Source: an uncultured Pseudomonadota bacterium
Lineage (GTDB): Bacteria > Pseudomonadota > Gammaproteobacteria > Burkholderiales > Burkholderiaceae_C
NCBI GenBank assembly: GCA_945952465.1
Contig: CAMFIB010000002.1
Span: 124,001-188,000 of the forward strand
Direction: 5' to 3'
DNA length: 64,000 nucleotides
Shown here piece after piece: positions 1 to 8,453 of this stretch. A model generated the notes under the pieces. The model did not search any database. It was not told where the DNA came from and worked only from the letters and a program-made list of their open reading frames with translations. Position numbers and translations under genes: made by a program. Within the stretch, counting starts at the first letter, position 1. Every line of letters begins with the position of its first letter.

Positions 1-1089
1 GGCACCGTGTCGCCCGACCTGTTGCCGCAGGCCACCGAGACGGTGGCCGTGGTGCCGGCGCGCATGCTGTCCTGGCACCGCCCGATGGTGCCCAAGGCGC
101 CCAACAACCGCGTTGGCGAGGTGTTGCAGGGTGTGCTGGAAGAGCAGTTGCTCGACGACCCTGCCGCCCTGCATTTCGCGCTGCAACCGCACGCGAAGGC
201 CATGTTGGGCAGCGGTGAGCCCATCTGGGTGGCGGCCTGCGACAAGGGCTGGCTGCGCGGTGCGCTCGAGGCGTTGGAGTCGGCCGGCCGCCGCGTCTCG
301 CGCGTGGTGCCTGAAATGGTGCCTGGCACCGGCCAGTGGTGGGTCTTCGGCACGCCTCAGATGGCCTGGTGCGCGCAATCCGACGACCACGGCGTGGCGG
401 TGCTGCCGCTCGACGCGGTGCACGGCCGCACCACCGGCGCCGTGATGGCAGAGCCGGCGGTGTCGGCGCTGGCTGAAAAGCAGCTGGGCGCCAAGGTCGC
501 GATCCGCCAGCAGGCGCAGCAACTGGTGGCGGCGGCGCAGTCCGACTGGAACCTGGCGCAGTTCGACATGGCGTCGGCCGGCCGCAAGGGTGCGGGCGAG
601 AAGGCGCTGCTCGGCTGGCAGCAGTTCGCGCTGGGGCCGGCCTGGCGGCCGTTGCGCTGGGGCCTGATCGCAGCGGTGCTCATCCAGTTCGTCGCGATCA
701 ATGCCTGGGCCTGGAAAGAACAATCACTGATGGCGGCCAAGCGCGCGCAGATCCGCCAGCTCTACGTCGAGGCCTTCCCGGAGCAGAAGCAGATCATCGA
801 CCCGATGGCGCAGATGCAGCGCGACACCGCCGCGCTTCAGCAGGCGGTGGGGCAGGTCACGGCGCGCGATTTCGAGGCGATGCTGTCGCAGGTGGCCAAT
901 GCGCTGCCCAATGGCAAGGCGCCGGCCGGTGTGGAATTCAGGGTGGGTGAACTCAAGGTGAAGGGGTTGGCGTTGTCTGCGCAGGAATCCAGCACGCTGG
1001 CGTCCCGGCTCAAGGAAGCGGGCTACGCGGCGTTCAACCAGCCCGACGGCCTGACCGTCACCCTCGCCCCGACACGGGACCGCCGATGA
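1..1089 (+). CDS. gspL: Type II secretion protein GspL, 5' end missing
   Basis: GspL is the bitopic inner-membrane platform protein of the type II secretion system. Its cytoplasmic actin-like domain binds the GspE ATPase and its periplasmic ferredoxin-like domain binds GspM. The reading frame is open to base 1, so the true start lies upstream; the GTG at 7 is probably not the start. One membrane segment is encoded at about 649-717 (PLRWGLIAAVLIQF then VAINAWAW), with a cytoplasmic part before it and a periplasmic part of about 120 residues after it, which is the family layout. The stop overlaps the gspM start (ATGA), which indicates translational coupling. Assignment rests mainly on this topology and on being followed by gspM, gspN, gspD, gspE and gspF. 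Confidence 0.88.
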   Translation, partial: GTVSPDLLPQATETVAVVPARMLSWHRPMVPKAPNNRVGEVLQGVLEEQLLDDPAALHFALQPHAKAMLGSGEPIWVAACDKGWLRGALEALESAGRRVSRVVPEMVPGTGQWWVFGTPQMAWCAQSDDHGVAVLPLDAVHGRTTGAVMAEPAVSALAEKQLGAKVAIRQQAQQLVAAAQSDWNLAQFDMASAGRKGAGEKALLGWQQFALGPAWRPLRWGLIAAVLIQFVAINAWAWKEQSLMAAKRAQIRQLYVEAFPEQKQIIDPMAQMQRDTAALQQAVGQVTARDFEAMLSQVANALPNGKAPAGVEFRVGELKVKGLALSAQESSTLASRLKEAGYAAFNQPDGLTVTLAPTRDRR

Positions 1090-1574
1090 GCCGCCTCTCA
1101 GAATCCGCGCTCGGCGCGTGGTGGAACGACGTGCCCGCGCAGACCCGGCTGATCGCCGGCCTGGGCGTGGGCGCCGTGGTGGTCGTGGCGCTGGTCATGT
1201 TCATGCTGGTGCCGGCCGTCAAGACGTTGCGCTACGCGGCGGCCGACCAGCAGGCACTTGACAACCAGCTCGACACCATGCGCAGCCTGGCCGGCCAGGC
1301 GCAGGCCATCAAGTCGCAGCCCAAACCCGACCAGGACGAGGCCCGCAAGTTCATTGAAACCTCGGTGAAGCAGCGGCTTGCCTCTACGGCTTCGGTCAGC
1401 TTCGCCGGGGACCGCGCCACGCTGTCGCTCAACAACGCCCGGCCCGAGGCGCTGGCCGCCTGGCTGACCGACACCCGCGCCAACGGTCGCCTGCTGCCGG
1501 CCGAGGCCAGGCTCACCCGCGGCGAGGCCGGCTGGACGGGCCAGCTCGTGCTCAACCTGCCGGCGGCGAAATGA
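1086..1574 (+). CDS. gspM: Type II secretion protein GspM
   Basis: GspM is a small bitopic inner-membrane protein that partners GspL and links the assembly platform to the pseudopilus. The 162-residue product has a short cytoplasmic N-terminus and one membrane helix at about residues 22-44 (rich in V, A and L, ending MFMLVP). A periplasmic part of about 115 residues follows. Length and topology fit GspM. The start ATG overlaps the gspL stop by four bases and its own stop overlaps the gspN start, so L-M-N read as a coupled unit. Sequence conservation in GspM is low, so the call leans on topology and position. Confidence 0.88.
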   Translation: MSRLSESALGAWWNDVPAQTRLIAGLGVGAVVVVALVMFMLVPAVKTLRYAAADQQALDNQLDTMRSLAGQAQAIKSQPKPDQDEARKFIETSVKQRLASTASVSFAGDRATLSLNNARPEALAAWLTDTRANGRLLPAEARLTRGEAGWTGQLVLNLPAAK

Positions 1575-2374
1575 TGGACAGGGCAGCCGTCGCTCACCGC
1601 CAGCGCGGCCGCGCGCTGCTGTGGCTGGGTGGCCTGCTGGGCGCCTGCGTCGCGGTGCTGCTGTGGATGCCGGCGGCCTGGCTCACCGGCGCGGTCAACC
1701 GGGCGTCGCAGGGGCGGGTGCTGCTGGACGAGCCGCGCGGCACGGTGTGGGGCGGCTCCGCCCGGCTGGTGCTCACGGGCGGCGAGGGCAGCCGCGACGA
1801 AACCAGCCTGCCGGGCCGGCTCGAATGGACGCTGCGGCCGATGCTCGACGGCGCGCGCATCGAGGTGCGGCTGCCCTGCTGCTCCGACCAGCCGGTGGCG
1901 CTGGCCGCCTACCCCGGCTTCAGCGGCTCGCAGGTGGTGGTGGGCCCGGCACAGATGCGCCTGCCCATGGGCCTGCTCGCTGGCCTGGGCACGCCGTGGA
2001 ACACCGTGCAGTTGCAGGGCGACCTCAGCATGAGCACGCCGGGCGTCGATCTGAACTGGCAACAGGGCCGCATGACGCCCAAGGGCGACGTGCGGCTGGA
2101 GGCGTCCGACGTGGCCTCCCGCCTCTCGACGCTGCGGCCGCTGGGCAGCTACCGCGTGGACTATTCCGCGGCCGGCGCGGGAACCAATCCAACGATCAAG
2201 CTCGAAACCATCAAGGGCGACCTGCGGATGAGCGGCCAGGGCCAGTGGACCGGGCCGCGGCTGCATTTCGAGGGCGAAGCCAGCGCGGTCCCGGGCCGCG
2301 AGGCGGCGCTGGCCAACCTGCTCAGCATCATCGGCCGCAGACGAGGCGACCGCTCCATCATCACCGTGGGTTAG
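1571..2374 (+). CDS. gspN: Type II secretion protein GspN
   Basis: GspN is an accessory inner-membrane protein found in a subset of type II secretion systems; its exact role is not settled. The 267-residue product has one N-terminal membrane segment (about residues 14-36, ALLWLGGLLGACVAVLLWMP) and a long periplasmic domain with the GspN-type stretch starting RGTVWGG near residue 56. The start overlaps the gspM stop (ATGA). An alternative start one codon later (MDRAAV) is equally possible. Only six bases separate its stop from the gspD start, so the secretin is expected to be co-transcribed. Confidence 0.85.
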   Translation: MMDRAAVAHRQRGRALLWLGGLLGACVAVLLWMPAAWLTGAVNRASQGRVLLDEPRGTVWGGSARLVLTGGEGSRDETSLPGRLEWTLRPMLDGARIEVRLPCCSDQPVALAAYPGFSGSQVVVGPAQMRLPMGLLAGLGTPWNTVQLQGDLSMSTPGVDLNWQQGRMTPKGDVRLEASDVASRLSTLRPLGSYRVDYSAAGAGTNPTIKLETIKGDLRMSGQGQWTGPRLHFEGEASAVPGREAALANLLSIIGRRRGDRSIITVG

Positions 2375-2379
2375 CTTTC

Positions 2380-4611
2380 ATGAACCACTTTCGATTTGCT
2401 ACTGTTTATGTAGCTGTACTCACAGGATTGGCGCTGACTCCGGCCGTTTTACATGCCCAAAATGCGGCATCCGGCGCGGCGTCGGCCCCGAAGGCGGCGC
2501 CCAAGGCCCGGGCCGCGCAGGCGCGTGCCGGCGACCGCGTCACGCTGGATTTCGCCAACGCCGACATCGAGGCGGTGGCCCGCACCATTGCCACCATCAC
2601 CGGCCGCAACGTGGTGGTCGACCCGCGGGTGAAGGGCACCGTCAGCCTGAACAGCGACCGCCCGGTGTCGCCGCAGATGGCGTTCAACCAGTTCCTGGCC
2701 GCGCTGCGGCTGCAGGGCTTCACGGTGGTGGAAAGCTCGGGCCTGTACAAGGTGGTGCCGGAAGCCGACGCCAAGATCCAGGGCACCACCGTCACCGAAG
2801 GCAGCTTCGGCGCCGCGCCGCGGGTGCCGGGCAACCAGATCGTCACGCAGATCTTCAAGCTCAACTACGAGTCGGCCAACAACCTGGTGCCCATCCTGCG
2901 GCCGCTCATCAGCCCGAACAACACCATCAACGTCAACCCCGGCAACAACTCGCTGGTCATCACCGACTACGCCGAGAACCTGCAGCGGCTGGGCAAGATC
3001 ATCGCGTCGATGGACGTGTCGAACGCGACCGACGTGGAGATCATTCCGCTGCGCTACGCCATCGCCGCCGACCTCTCGCCGCTGCTGCTGCGCCTGATCG
3101 AGACCGGCGGCACGGCCGGCGCCGCCCAGCCCGGCAACACCGGCCAGACCGACACCTCGTTCCGCACCACCATCGCGGTGGAGGCGCGCAGCAACGCGCT
3201 GATCGTGCGGGCCGCCAACCCGTCGCGCATGGCGCTCATCAAGAACCTGGTTGCCAAGTTCGACCAACCCACCACCAACAACCCGGCCGGCAACGTCTAC
3301 GTGGTGTACCTGAAGAACGCCGACGCGACCAAGGTCGCGGCGATTCTGCGGGCCACCATCAGCGGCGGCAGCGGCGGCTCCGTGAGCACCGCGACGCCCA
3401 CCGGCAGCGGCGCGGCCAGCACCAGCCCCACGGTGGGCGCGGCGTCGATCTCGCCCACGGCCGGCTCCACCGCCGCCAGCACCGGCACCACGGCCGGCGG
3501 CTCGTTCTCGTCGTCGGCCGGCTCGCAACCCAGCACCGGCGGGCAGATCCAGGCCGACCCGTCGCTCAACGCGCTCATCATCACCGCCAGCGAGCCGCAG
3601 TACCGCCAACTGCGCGCCGTCATCGACAAGCTCGACGGCCGGCGCGCCCAGGTCTTCGTGGAGAGCCTGATCGTCGAGGTGAACGCCGACAAGGCGGCGC
3701 AGTTCGGCGTGCAACTGCAGAACCTGCTGGGCAAGCAGGGCGGCAGCACGCTGGGCTTCACCGGCACCAACTTCACCGCTGCCGGCACCAACATCCTGGC
3801 GGCGCAGGCCGCAGCAGCGCAGGGCACGGTCTCGGTCGGCCTGGGCGCCAACATCGCGGCCGCGCGCCGCCTGCCCAACGGCAGCTACGTGCTCACCGCG
3901 CTGGCCAACTTCCTGGAAACCTCGGGCGGCGGCAACATCCTGTCCACGCCCAACCTGCTCACACTCGACAACGAGGAAGCCAAGATCATCGTCGGCCAGA
4001 ACGTGCCCTTCGTGACCGGCTCGTTCACCAACACCGGCTCCACCGGCGGCTCGGTCAGCCCGTTCCAGACGGTGGAGCGCAAGGACGTCGGCCTGACGCT
4101 GCGCGTGAAGCCGCAGATCAGCGAAGACGGCACCATCAAGATGCAGATCTTCCAGGAGGTCTCCAGCGTCGATCCGTCGTCCGTCAACTCCGCGCAGGGC
4201 CTCACCACCAACAAGCGCTCCATCGAATCCAACGTGGTCGTCAATGACGGCTCGGTGGTGGTGCTGGGCGGGCTGATCACCGACGAGTTCTCGTCCACCA
4301 ACCAGCAGGTGCCGCTGCTCGGCAACGTGCCCATCATCGGCAACCTGTTCAAGAACCAGAACCGCTCGCGCAAGAAGACCAACCTGATGGTGTTCCTGCG
4401 GCCGGTCGTCGTGCGCGACGCCGATTCCACCGAGCGGCTGGCGCTCGACCGCTACGACTACATGCGGCGCCAGGAAATCGACACCCAGCCGCCGCAGAAC
4501 GTCGTCATCCCGATCAACGACGCGGCCATCCTGCCGGCGCTCAAGCCCGGCACCCGCTTGCCGCTGAGCCCGTCGTCGGCCTCGCCGATCACGTCTCCCA
4601 GCAACCGCTGA
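2380..4611 (+). CDS. gspD: Type II secretion secretin GspD
   Basis: GspD forms the outer-membrane secretin channel of the type II system. The start is placed at the ATG at 2380, six bases after gspN, because it gives a normal signal peptide (cleavage after about residue 27, LHAQ) and the expected length of 743 residues. An N0 domain (from about residue 50), three N-domains (NNLVPILRPL and related motifs) and a C-terminal secretin domain (ETSGGGNILSTPNLLTLDN, then VVLGGLITDE) follow in order. A flexible S/T/G-rich insert at about 3361-3545 lies within the last N-domain. The signal-peptide codons are AT-rich and unlike the rest of the gene: they coincide with a dispersed repeat (2396-2457). Confidence 0.95.
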   Translation: MNHFRFATVYVAVLTGLALTPAVLHAQNAASGAASAPKAAPKARAAQARAGDRVTLDFANADIEAVARTIATITGRNVVVDPRVKGTVSLNSDRPVSPQMAFNQFLAALRLQGFTVVESSGLYKVVPEADAKIQGTTVTEGSFGAAPRVPGNQIVTQIFKLNYESANNLVPILRPLISPNNTINVNPGNNSLVITDYAENLQRLGKIIASMDVSNATDVEIIPLRYAIAADLSPLLLRLIETGGTAGAAQPGNTGQTDTSFRTTIAVEARSNALIVRAANPSRMALIKNLVAKFDQPTTNNPAGNVYVVYLKNADATKVAAILRATISGGSGGSVSTATPTGSGAASTSPTVGAASISPTAGSTAASTGTTAGGSFSSSAGSQPSTGGQIQADPSLNALIITASEPQYRQLRAVIDKLDGRRAQVFVESLIVEVNADKAAQFGVQLQNLLGKQGGSTLGFTGTNFTAAGTNILAAQAAAAQGTVSVGLGANIAAARRLPNGSYVLTALANFLETSGGGNILSTPNLLTLDNEEAKIIVGQNVPFVTGSFTNTGSTGGSVSPFQTVERKDVGLTLRVKPQISEDGTIKMQIFQEVSSVDPSSVNSAQGLTTNKRSIESNVVVNDGSVVVLGGLITDEFSSTNQQVPLLGNVPIIGNLFKNQNRSRKKTNLMVFLRPVVVRDADSTERLALDRYDYMRRQEIDTQPPQNVVIPINDAAILPALKPGTRLPLSPSSASPITSPSNR
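2396..2457 (+). repeat. Dispersed AT-rich repeat, copy 1 (encodes GspD signal peptide)
   Basis: This copy carries the family core GGCGCTGACT at 2430-2439. Aligned without gaps to copy 7 (56537-56594) it matches at about 40 of 58 positions by eye. It forms most of the signal-peptide coding region of gspD and is read with the core as Ala-Leu-Thr. Its base composition contrasts sharply with the GC-rich codons on both sides. Confidence 0.75.
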
Positions 4612-4689
4612 GGCGCGGCGCATCGAGCCACCCCTGCCCACCCCGCCGTCCAAGAACAACAGCTTTCGCCCCACCACCGGACTCCCGAC

Positions 4690-6084
4690 GTGCGCTACCC
4701 GCTCCCTTATGCCTTCGCCCGCACCCACAAGCTGCTGCTGCAGGACGACGGCCGCGACCTGAGCCTGTGCCGCTCCGACGGCACCTCGCCCGCCGCGCTC
4801 GGCGAGGTGCTGCGCAAATACGAGGTGCGCGCGGTGCAGAAGCTGGGCAACGACGAGCTGGTGCAGCGCATCAGCGCCGCCTATTCGCAGGGCGAGTCGA
4901 GCGCCGCCACGGTGGTGAGCGAGGTCGAGAACGACGCCGACCTCTCGCGCATGATGCAGGAGCTGCCGGCGGTGGAAGACCTGCTGGAATCGGCCGACGA
5001 CGCGCCCATCATCCGCATGCTGAACGCGCTGCTCACCCAGGCCGCGCGCGACGGCGCGAGCGACATCCACATCGAGCCCTATGAGCGCCATTCCAGCGTG
5101 CGTTTCCGCGTGGACGGCACGCTGCGCGAGGTGGTGCAGCCCAACCGGGCGCTGCACGCGGCGCTGATCTCGCGGCTGAAGATCATGGCCGAGCTCGACA
5201 TCTCCGAGAAGCGGCTGCCGCAGGACGGCCGCATCTCGCTGCGCATCGGCACCCGCGCGGTCGACGTGCGGGTCTCCACGCTGCCCAGCGCCCACGGCGA
5301 GCGGGCCGTGCTGCGTCTGCTGGACAAGAGCGAGAGCAAGATCAGCCTGGAAGCGGTCGGCATGGAAGGCGACGTGCTCGGCAAGATCGAAGACCTCATC
5401 TCGCAGCCGCACGGCATCATCCTCGTCACCGGCCCCACCGGCTCCGGCAAGACGACCACGCTGTACGCCGCGCTGAGCCGCCTGGACGCCACCCGCAGCA
5501 ACATCATGACGGTGGAAGACCCGATCGAATACGAGCTGCCCGGCGTCGGCCAGACGCAGGTGAACCCGAAGATCGAACTGACCTTCGCCAAGGCCCTGCG
5601 CGCCATCCTGCGCCAGGACCCGGACGTCATCATGATCGGCGAAATCCGCGATTTCGAAACCGCGCAGATCGCCATCCAGGCCTCGCTGACCGGCCACCTG
5701 GTGCTGGCCACGCTGCACACGAATGACGCGTCGAGTGCCGTCACGCGCCTGACCGACATGGGCGTCGAGCCCTTCCTGCTCAGCTCCTCGCTGCTCGGTG
5801 TGCTGGCGCAGCGCCTCGTGCGCAAGCTGTGCACGCACTGCCACGGCGCCGGCTGCGGCGAATGCGGCCAGTCCGGCTACCAGGGCCGCACCGGCGTGTT
5901 CGAGATGCTCATCACCGACGACAACATCCGCGCGCTGATCCACAGCCAGGCCGCCGAGGCCGACATCCGCGCCGCCGGCCTGAAGGCCGGCATGACGCTG
6001 ATGCGCGACGACGGCGAACGGCTGGTGCGGGCCGGCATCACGACCCGCGAAGAACTCGTCCGCGTGACGAGAGAATCTTCATGA
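4690..6084 (+). CDS. gspE: Type II secretion ATPase GspE
   Basis: GspE is the cytoplasmic hexameric ATPase that powers pseudopilus assembly. The 464-residue product starts at a GTG (MRYPLPYAFARTHKLLL). It contains the T2SSE nucleotide-binding core: Walker A GPTGSGKT at residues 248-255, an Asp box (VEDPIEYE), Walker B (DVIMIGEIRD) and a His box (ATLHTNDA). A compact four-Cys zinc motif, CTHCHGAGCGEC, follows near residue 380; the family normally has a longer insert between the Cys pairs. About 80 bases separate it from gspD and about 106 from gspF, the latter gap being filled by a dispersed repeat. Confidence 0.96.
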   Translation: MRYPLPYAFARTHKLLLQDDGRDLSLCRSDGTSPAALGEVLRKYEVRAVQKLGNDELVQRISAAYSQGESSAATVVSEVENDADLSRMMQELPAVEDLLESADDAPIIRMLNALLTQAARDGASDIHIEPYERHSSVRFRVDGTLREVVQPNRALHAALISRLKIMAELDISEKRLPQDGRISLRIGTRAVDVRVSTLPSAHGERAVLRLLDKSESKISLEAVGMEGDVLGKIEDLISQPHGIILVTGPTGSGKTTTLYAALSRLDATRSNIMTVEDPIEYELPGVGQTQVNPKIELTFAKALRAILRQDPDVIMIGEIRDFETAQIAIQASLTGHLVLATLHTNDASSAVTRLTDMGVEPFLLSSSLLGVLAQRLVRKLCTHCHGAGCGECGQSGYQGRTGVFEMLITDDNIRALIHSQAAEADIRAAGLKAGMTLMRDDGERLVRAGITTREELVRVTRESS

Positions 6085-6086
6085 AA

Positions 6087-6161
6087 CCCCCACGCTCCCC
6101 ACTTCGTGTGGTTCGCTGCCCCCCGTGGGGGCTGGGCCGCCTTGGGAGCGGCCCGGCGGCG
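6087..6161 (+). repeat. Dispersed GC-rich repeat, family II copy 1
   Basis: The segment between gspE and gspF begins with CCCCCACGCT and ends with GCCGCCTTGGGAGCGGCCC then GGCGGCG. A second copy lies at 62452-62527 with the same order of blocks (CCCCCACG, CGTGTGG, a G/C stem, GCCGCCTTGGGAGCGGCCC). Both copies sit in intergenic space immediately after a stop codon and contain a palindromic C-run/G-run pair that could fold. It is not part of either gene. Confidence 0.75.
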
Positions 6162-6190
6162 TCCCGTTGCATGAACTGAGGTCGCTCACC

Positions 6191-7432
6191 ATGCCCGCCT
6201 ACACCTTCGAAGCGCTCGACGCCAAGGGCCAGACCCGCAAGGGCGTGCTGGAGGCTGAAAGCGCCAAGGCGGCGCGCGGGGCGCTGCGCTCGCAGGCGCT
6301 GGTGCCGCTGGTGGTGGAGCCAGTCAAGGGCGGCGGCGTGCCGGGCGCCAAGGAGTCGCGGGGCAGCGGCCTGAACGTCACGCTCTGGACCAGCCGCATC
6401 TTCAGCAACAACACGCTGGCCATCTGGACGCGCCAGCTCGCGGGCCTGGTGTCGTCGGGGCTGCCGCTGGAGCGGGCGCTCACCGCGCTCTCAGAGGAAA
6501 CGACCGACGAGCGGCAGCGCAACCTGGTGGCGTCGCTGCGCTCCGAGGTCAACAGCGGCTCCACCTTCTCCCGCGCGCTGGGCCAGCACCCGCGCGAGTT
6601 CAACGACATTTACACCGGCGTCATCGGCGCCGGCGAGCAGTCGGGCAACCTGGGCCTGGTGCTGGAGCGGCTGGCCGACGACCTGGAGGAGCGCCAGCAG
6701 CTCAAGGGCAAGCTCATCGGTGCGGCGCTGTACCCGGCCATCGTGACGCTCATCGCCATTGTCATCGTGATGTTCCTGGTCGGCTACGTCGTGCCGCAGG
6801 TCGCCACCGTGTTCGCCGGCAGCAAGCGGGCGCTGCCCCTGCTGACCGTCATCATGCTGAACATCAGCGACGTGGTGCGCGGCTACGGCTGGTTCGCGCT
6901 GATCGTGCTGGTGGTGCTGGGCATTGCCGCGCGCATCGCGCTGGCCAATGCCGTGCTCCGTGAGCGCTTCGACGCCTTCTGGCTCAAGCTGCCGCTGGTC
7001 GGCAACCTCTCGCGCGGCTACAACGCGGCCCGCTTCACCAGCACGCTGGCCATGCTGGCGGCTGGCGGCGTGCCCATCCTGAAAGCGCTGCAGGCCGCCG
7101 CCGAAACGCTGGGCAACACCGCCATGCGCAACGACGCGCTCGACGCGCTGGTGCTGGTGCGCGAAGGCGCTCCGCTGGCTTCGGCCATGGCGCAGAAGAA
7201 GCGCTTTCCGGGCCTCGTCAGCATGTTCGCCCGGCTGGGCGAACAGACCGGCCAACTGCCGGTGATGCTCCAGCGCGCGGCCAAGCAGCTCAGCGCCGAG
7301 GTGCAGCGCAAGGCCTTCGCGCTGGCGACCATCCTTGAGCCGCTGCTGATCGTCGTGATGGGCGTGATGGTGATGCTGATCGTGCTGGCCGTGCTGCTGC
7401 CGATCATCGAACTCAACCAGCTCGCGCGCTGA
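6191..7432 (+). CDS. gspF: Type II secretion inner-membrane protein GspF
   Basis: GspF is the polytopic inner-membrane core of the type II assembly platform, contacting GspE and GspL. The ATG at 6191 (MPAYTFEALD) is chosen because MPAYxYxAxD is the family N-terminus; the in-frame extension upstream comes from the dispersed repeat. The 413-residue product has two T2SSF domains, each with conserved ERAL and IGAGEQSGNL / LARLGEQTGQLP motifs. Three hydrophobic helices are present (about residues 175-195, 225-250 and 380-405). It is the last gsp gene in the window; gspG-K would lie before gspL, outside the window. Confidence 0.95.
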   Translation: MPAYTFEALDAKGQTRKGVLEAESAKAARGALRSQALVPLVVEPVKGGGVPGAKESRGSGLNVTLWTSRIFSNNTLAIWTRQLAGLVSSGLPLERALTALSEETTDERQRNLVASLRSEVNSGSTFSRALGQHPREFNDIYTGVIGAGEQSGNLGLVLERLADDLEERQQLKGKLIGAALYPAIVTLIAIVIVMFLVGYVVPQVATVFAGSKRALPLLTVIMLNISDVVRGYGWFALIVLVVLGIAARIALANAVLRERFDAFWLKLPLVGNLSRGYNAARFTSTLAMLAAGGVPILKALQAAAETLGNTAMRNDALDALVLVREGAPLASAMAQKKRFPGLVSMFARLGEQTGQLPVMLQRAAKQLSAEVQRKAFALATILEPLLIVVMGVMVMLIVLAVLLPIIELNQLAR

Positions 7433-7445
7433 CGCACCACCTCGC

Positions 7446-8387
7446 ATGGGAGTCTCGCTCGACGGCAAGCTGGTGGTGGCCATCTCGTCGCGGGCGCTGT
7501 TCGACTTCGAGGCAGAGAACGAAATCTTCGAGCGGGCGCGCGACGACCGCGCCTACATGCAACTGCAGCTCGACCGCGTCGACGTGCCGGCCAAGCCTGG
7601 CGTGGCCTTCTCCCTCGTGCGCAAGCTGCTGGCCTTCAACGAGACCGATTCCCAGCGGGTCGAGGTCGTCATCCTGTCGCGCAACGATCCGGTGTCGGGC
7701 ATGCGGGTGTTCCGCTCGGCGCAGCACTACGGCCTGGCCATCGAACGGGGCACCTTCACGCGCGGCCAGCCGCCGTGGCGCTACCTGCGGCCGCTGCACG
7801 CCAACCTGTTCCTGTCGGCGCACCTGAGCGACGTGCGGGCCGCGCTGTCTGCCGGCGTGCCCGCCGCGCAGGTCTACCCGCATTCGGCGCGCGCCAGCGA
7901 AGCGCATCCGCACGAAGTGCGGATCGCGTTCGACGGCGACGCGGTGCTGTTCTCCGACGAGGCCGAGCGCGTCTACCAGACGGAGGGCCTGAGCGCTTTT
8001 CAGCAGCACGAGAAGAACAAGGCGGCGCAGCCGCTGCCGGGCGGGCCGTTCAAGCCGCTGCTGGCCGCGCTGCACCGGCTGCAGCAGGCCGGCACGCCGG
8101 ACATGCGCATCCGCACCGCGCTGGTCACGGCCCGCAGCGCGCCGGCGCACGAGCGCGCGATCCGCACCCTGATGGACTGGCACATCGAGGTCGACGAGGC
8201 CATGTTCCTCGGCGGCCTGGCCAAGGGCGAGTTCCTGCGCGAGTTCGAGCCCGACTTCTTCTTCGACGACCAGACCCGCCACATCGAATCGGCCGCGCAG
8301 CATGTGCCGGCCGGCCACGTGGCCTCCGGCGTGTCGAACCCGCCGGCCACGGAGCCGGGCGCGCAGCCGTTTCCGCCGGCGGTCTGA
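7446..8387 (+). CDS. 5'-nucleotidase, cytosolic NT5C1-like family
   Basis: The 313-residue product matches the 5'-nucleotidase family related to animal cytosolic 5'-nucleotidase I (HAD fold), which removes phosphate from nucleoside monophosphates. Recognisable motifs are VVAISSRALFD near the N-terminus, LSRNDPVSGMRVF, IAFDGDAVLFSDEAE near residue 158 (HAD motif with two Asp), RTALVTARSAPAHERAI near residue 223, and FFFDDQTRHIE near residue 275. It follows gspF by 13 bases but has no functional link with secretion. The substrate cannot be deduced from sequence alone. Confidence 0.85.
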   Translation: MGVSLDGKLVVAISSRALFDFEAENEIFERARDDRAYMQLQLDRVDVPAKPGVAFSLVRKLLAFNETDSQRVEVVILSRNDPVSGMRVFRSAQHYGLAIERGTFTRGQPPWRYLRPLHANLFLSAHLSDVRAALSAGVPAAQVYPHSARASEAHPHEVRIAFDGDAVLFSDEAERVYQTEGLSAFQQHEKNKAAQPLPGGPFKPLLAALHRLQQAGTPDMRIRTALVTARSAPAHERAIRTLMDWHIEVDEAMFLGGLAKGEFLREFEPDFFFDDQTRHIESAAQHVPAGHVASGVSNPPATEPGAQPFPPAV

Positions 8388-8453
8388 ACTCTGCCGCCGC
8401 GCCGGGCTCTCACTGCGGCGCTCTTCCAGAGCAAGAACAAAGGAACGACCTCC

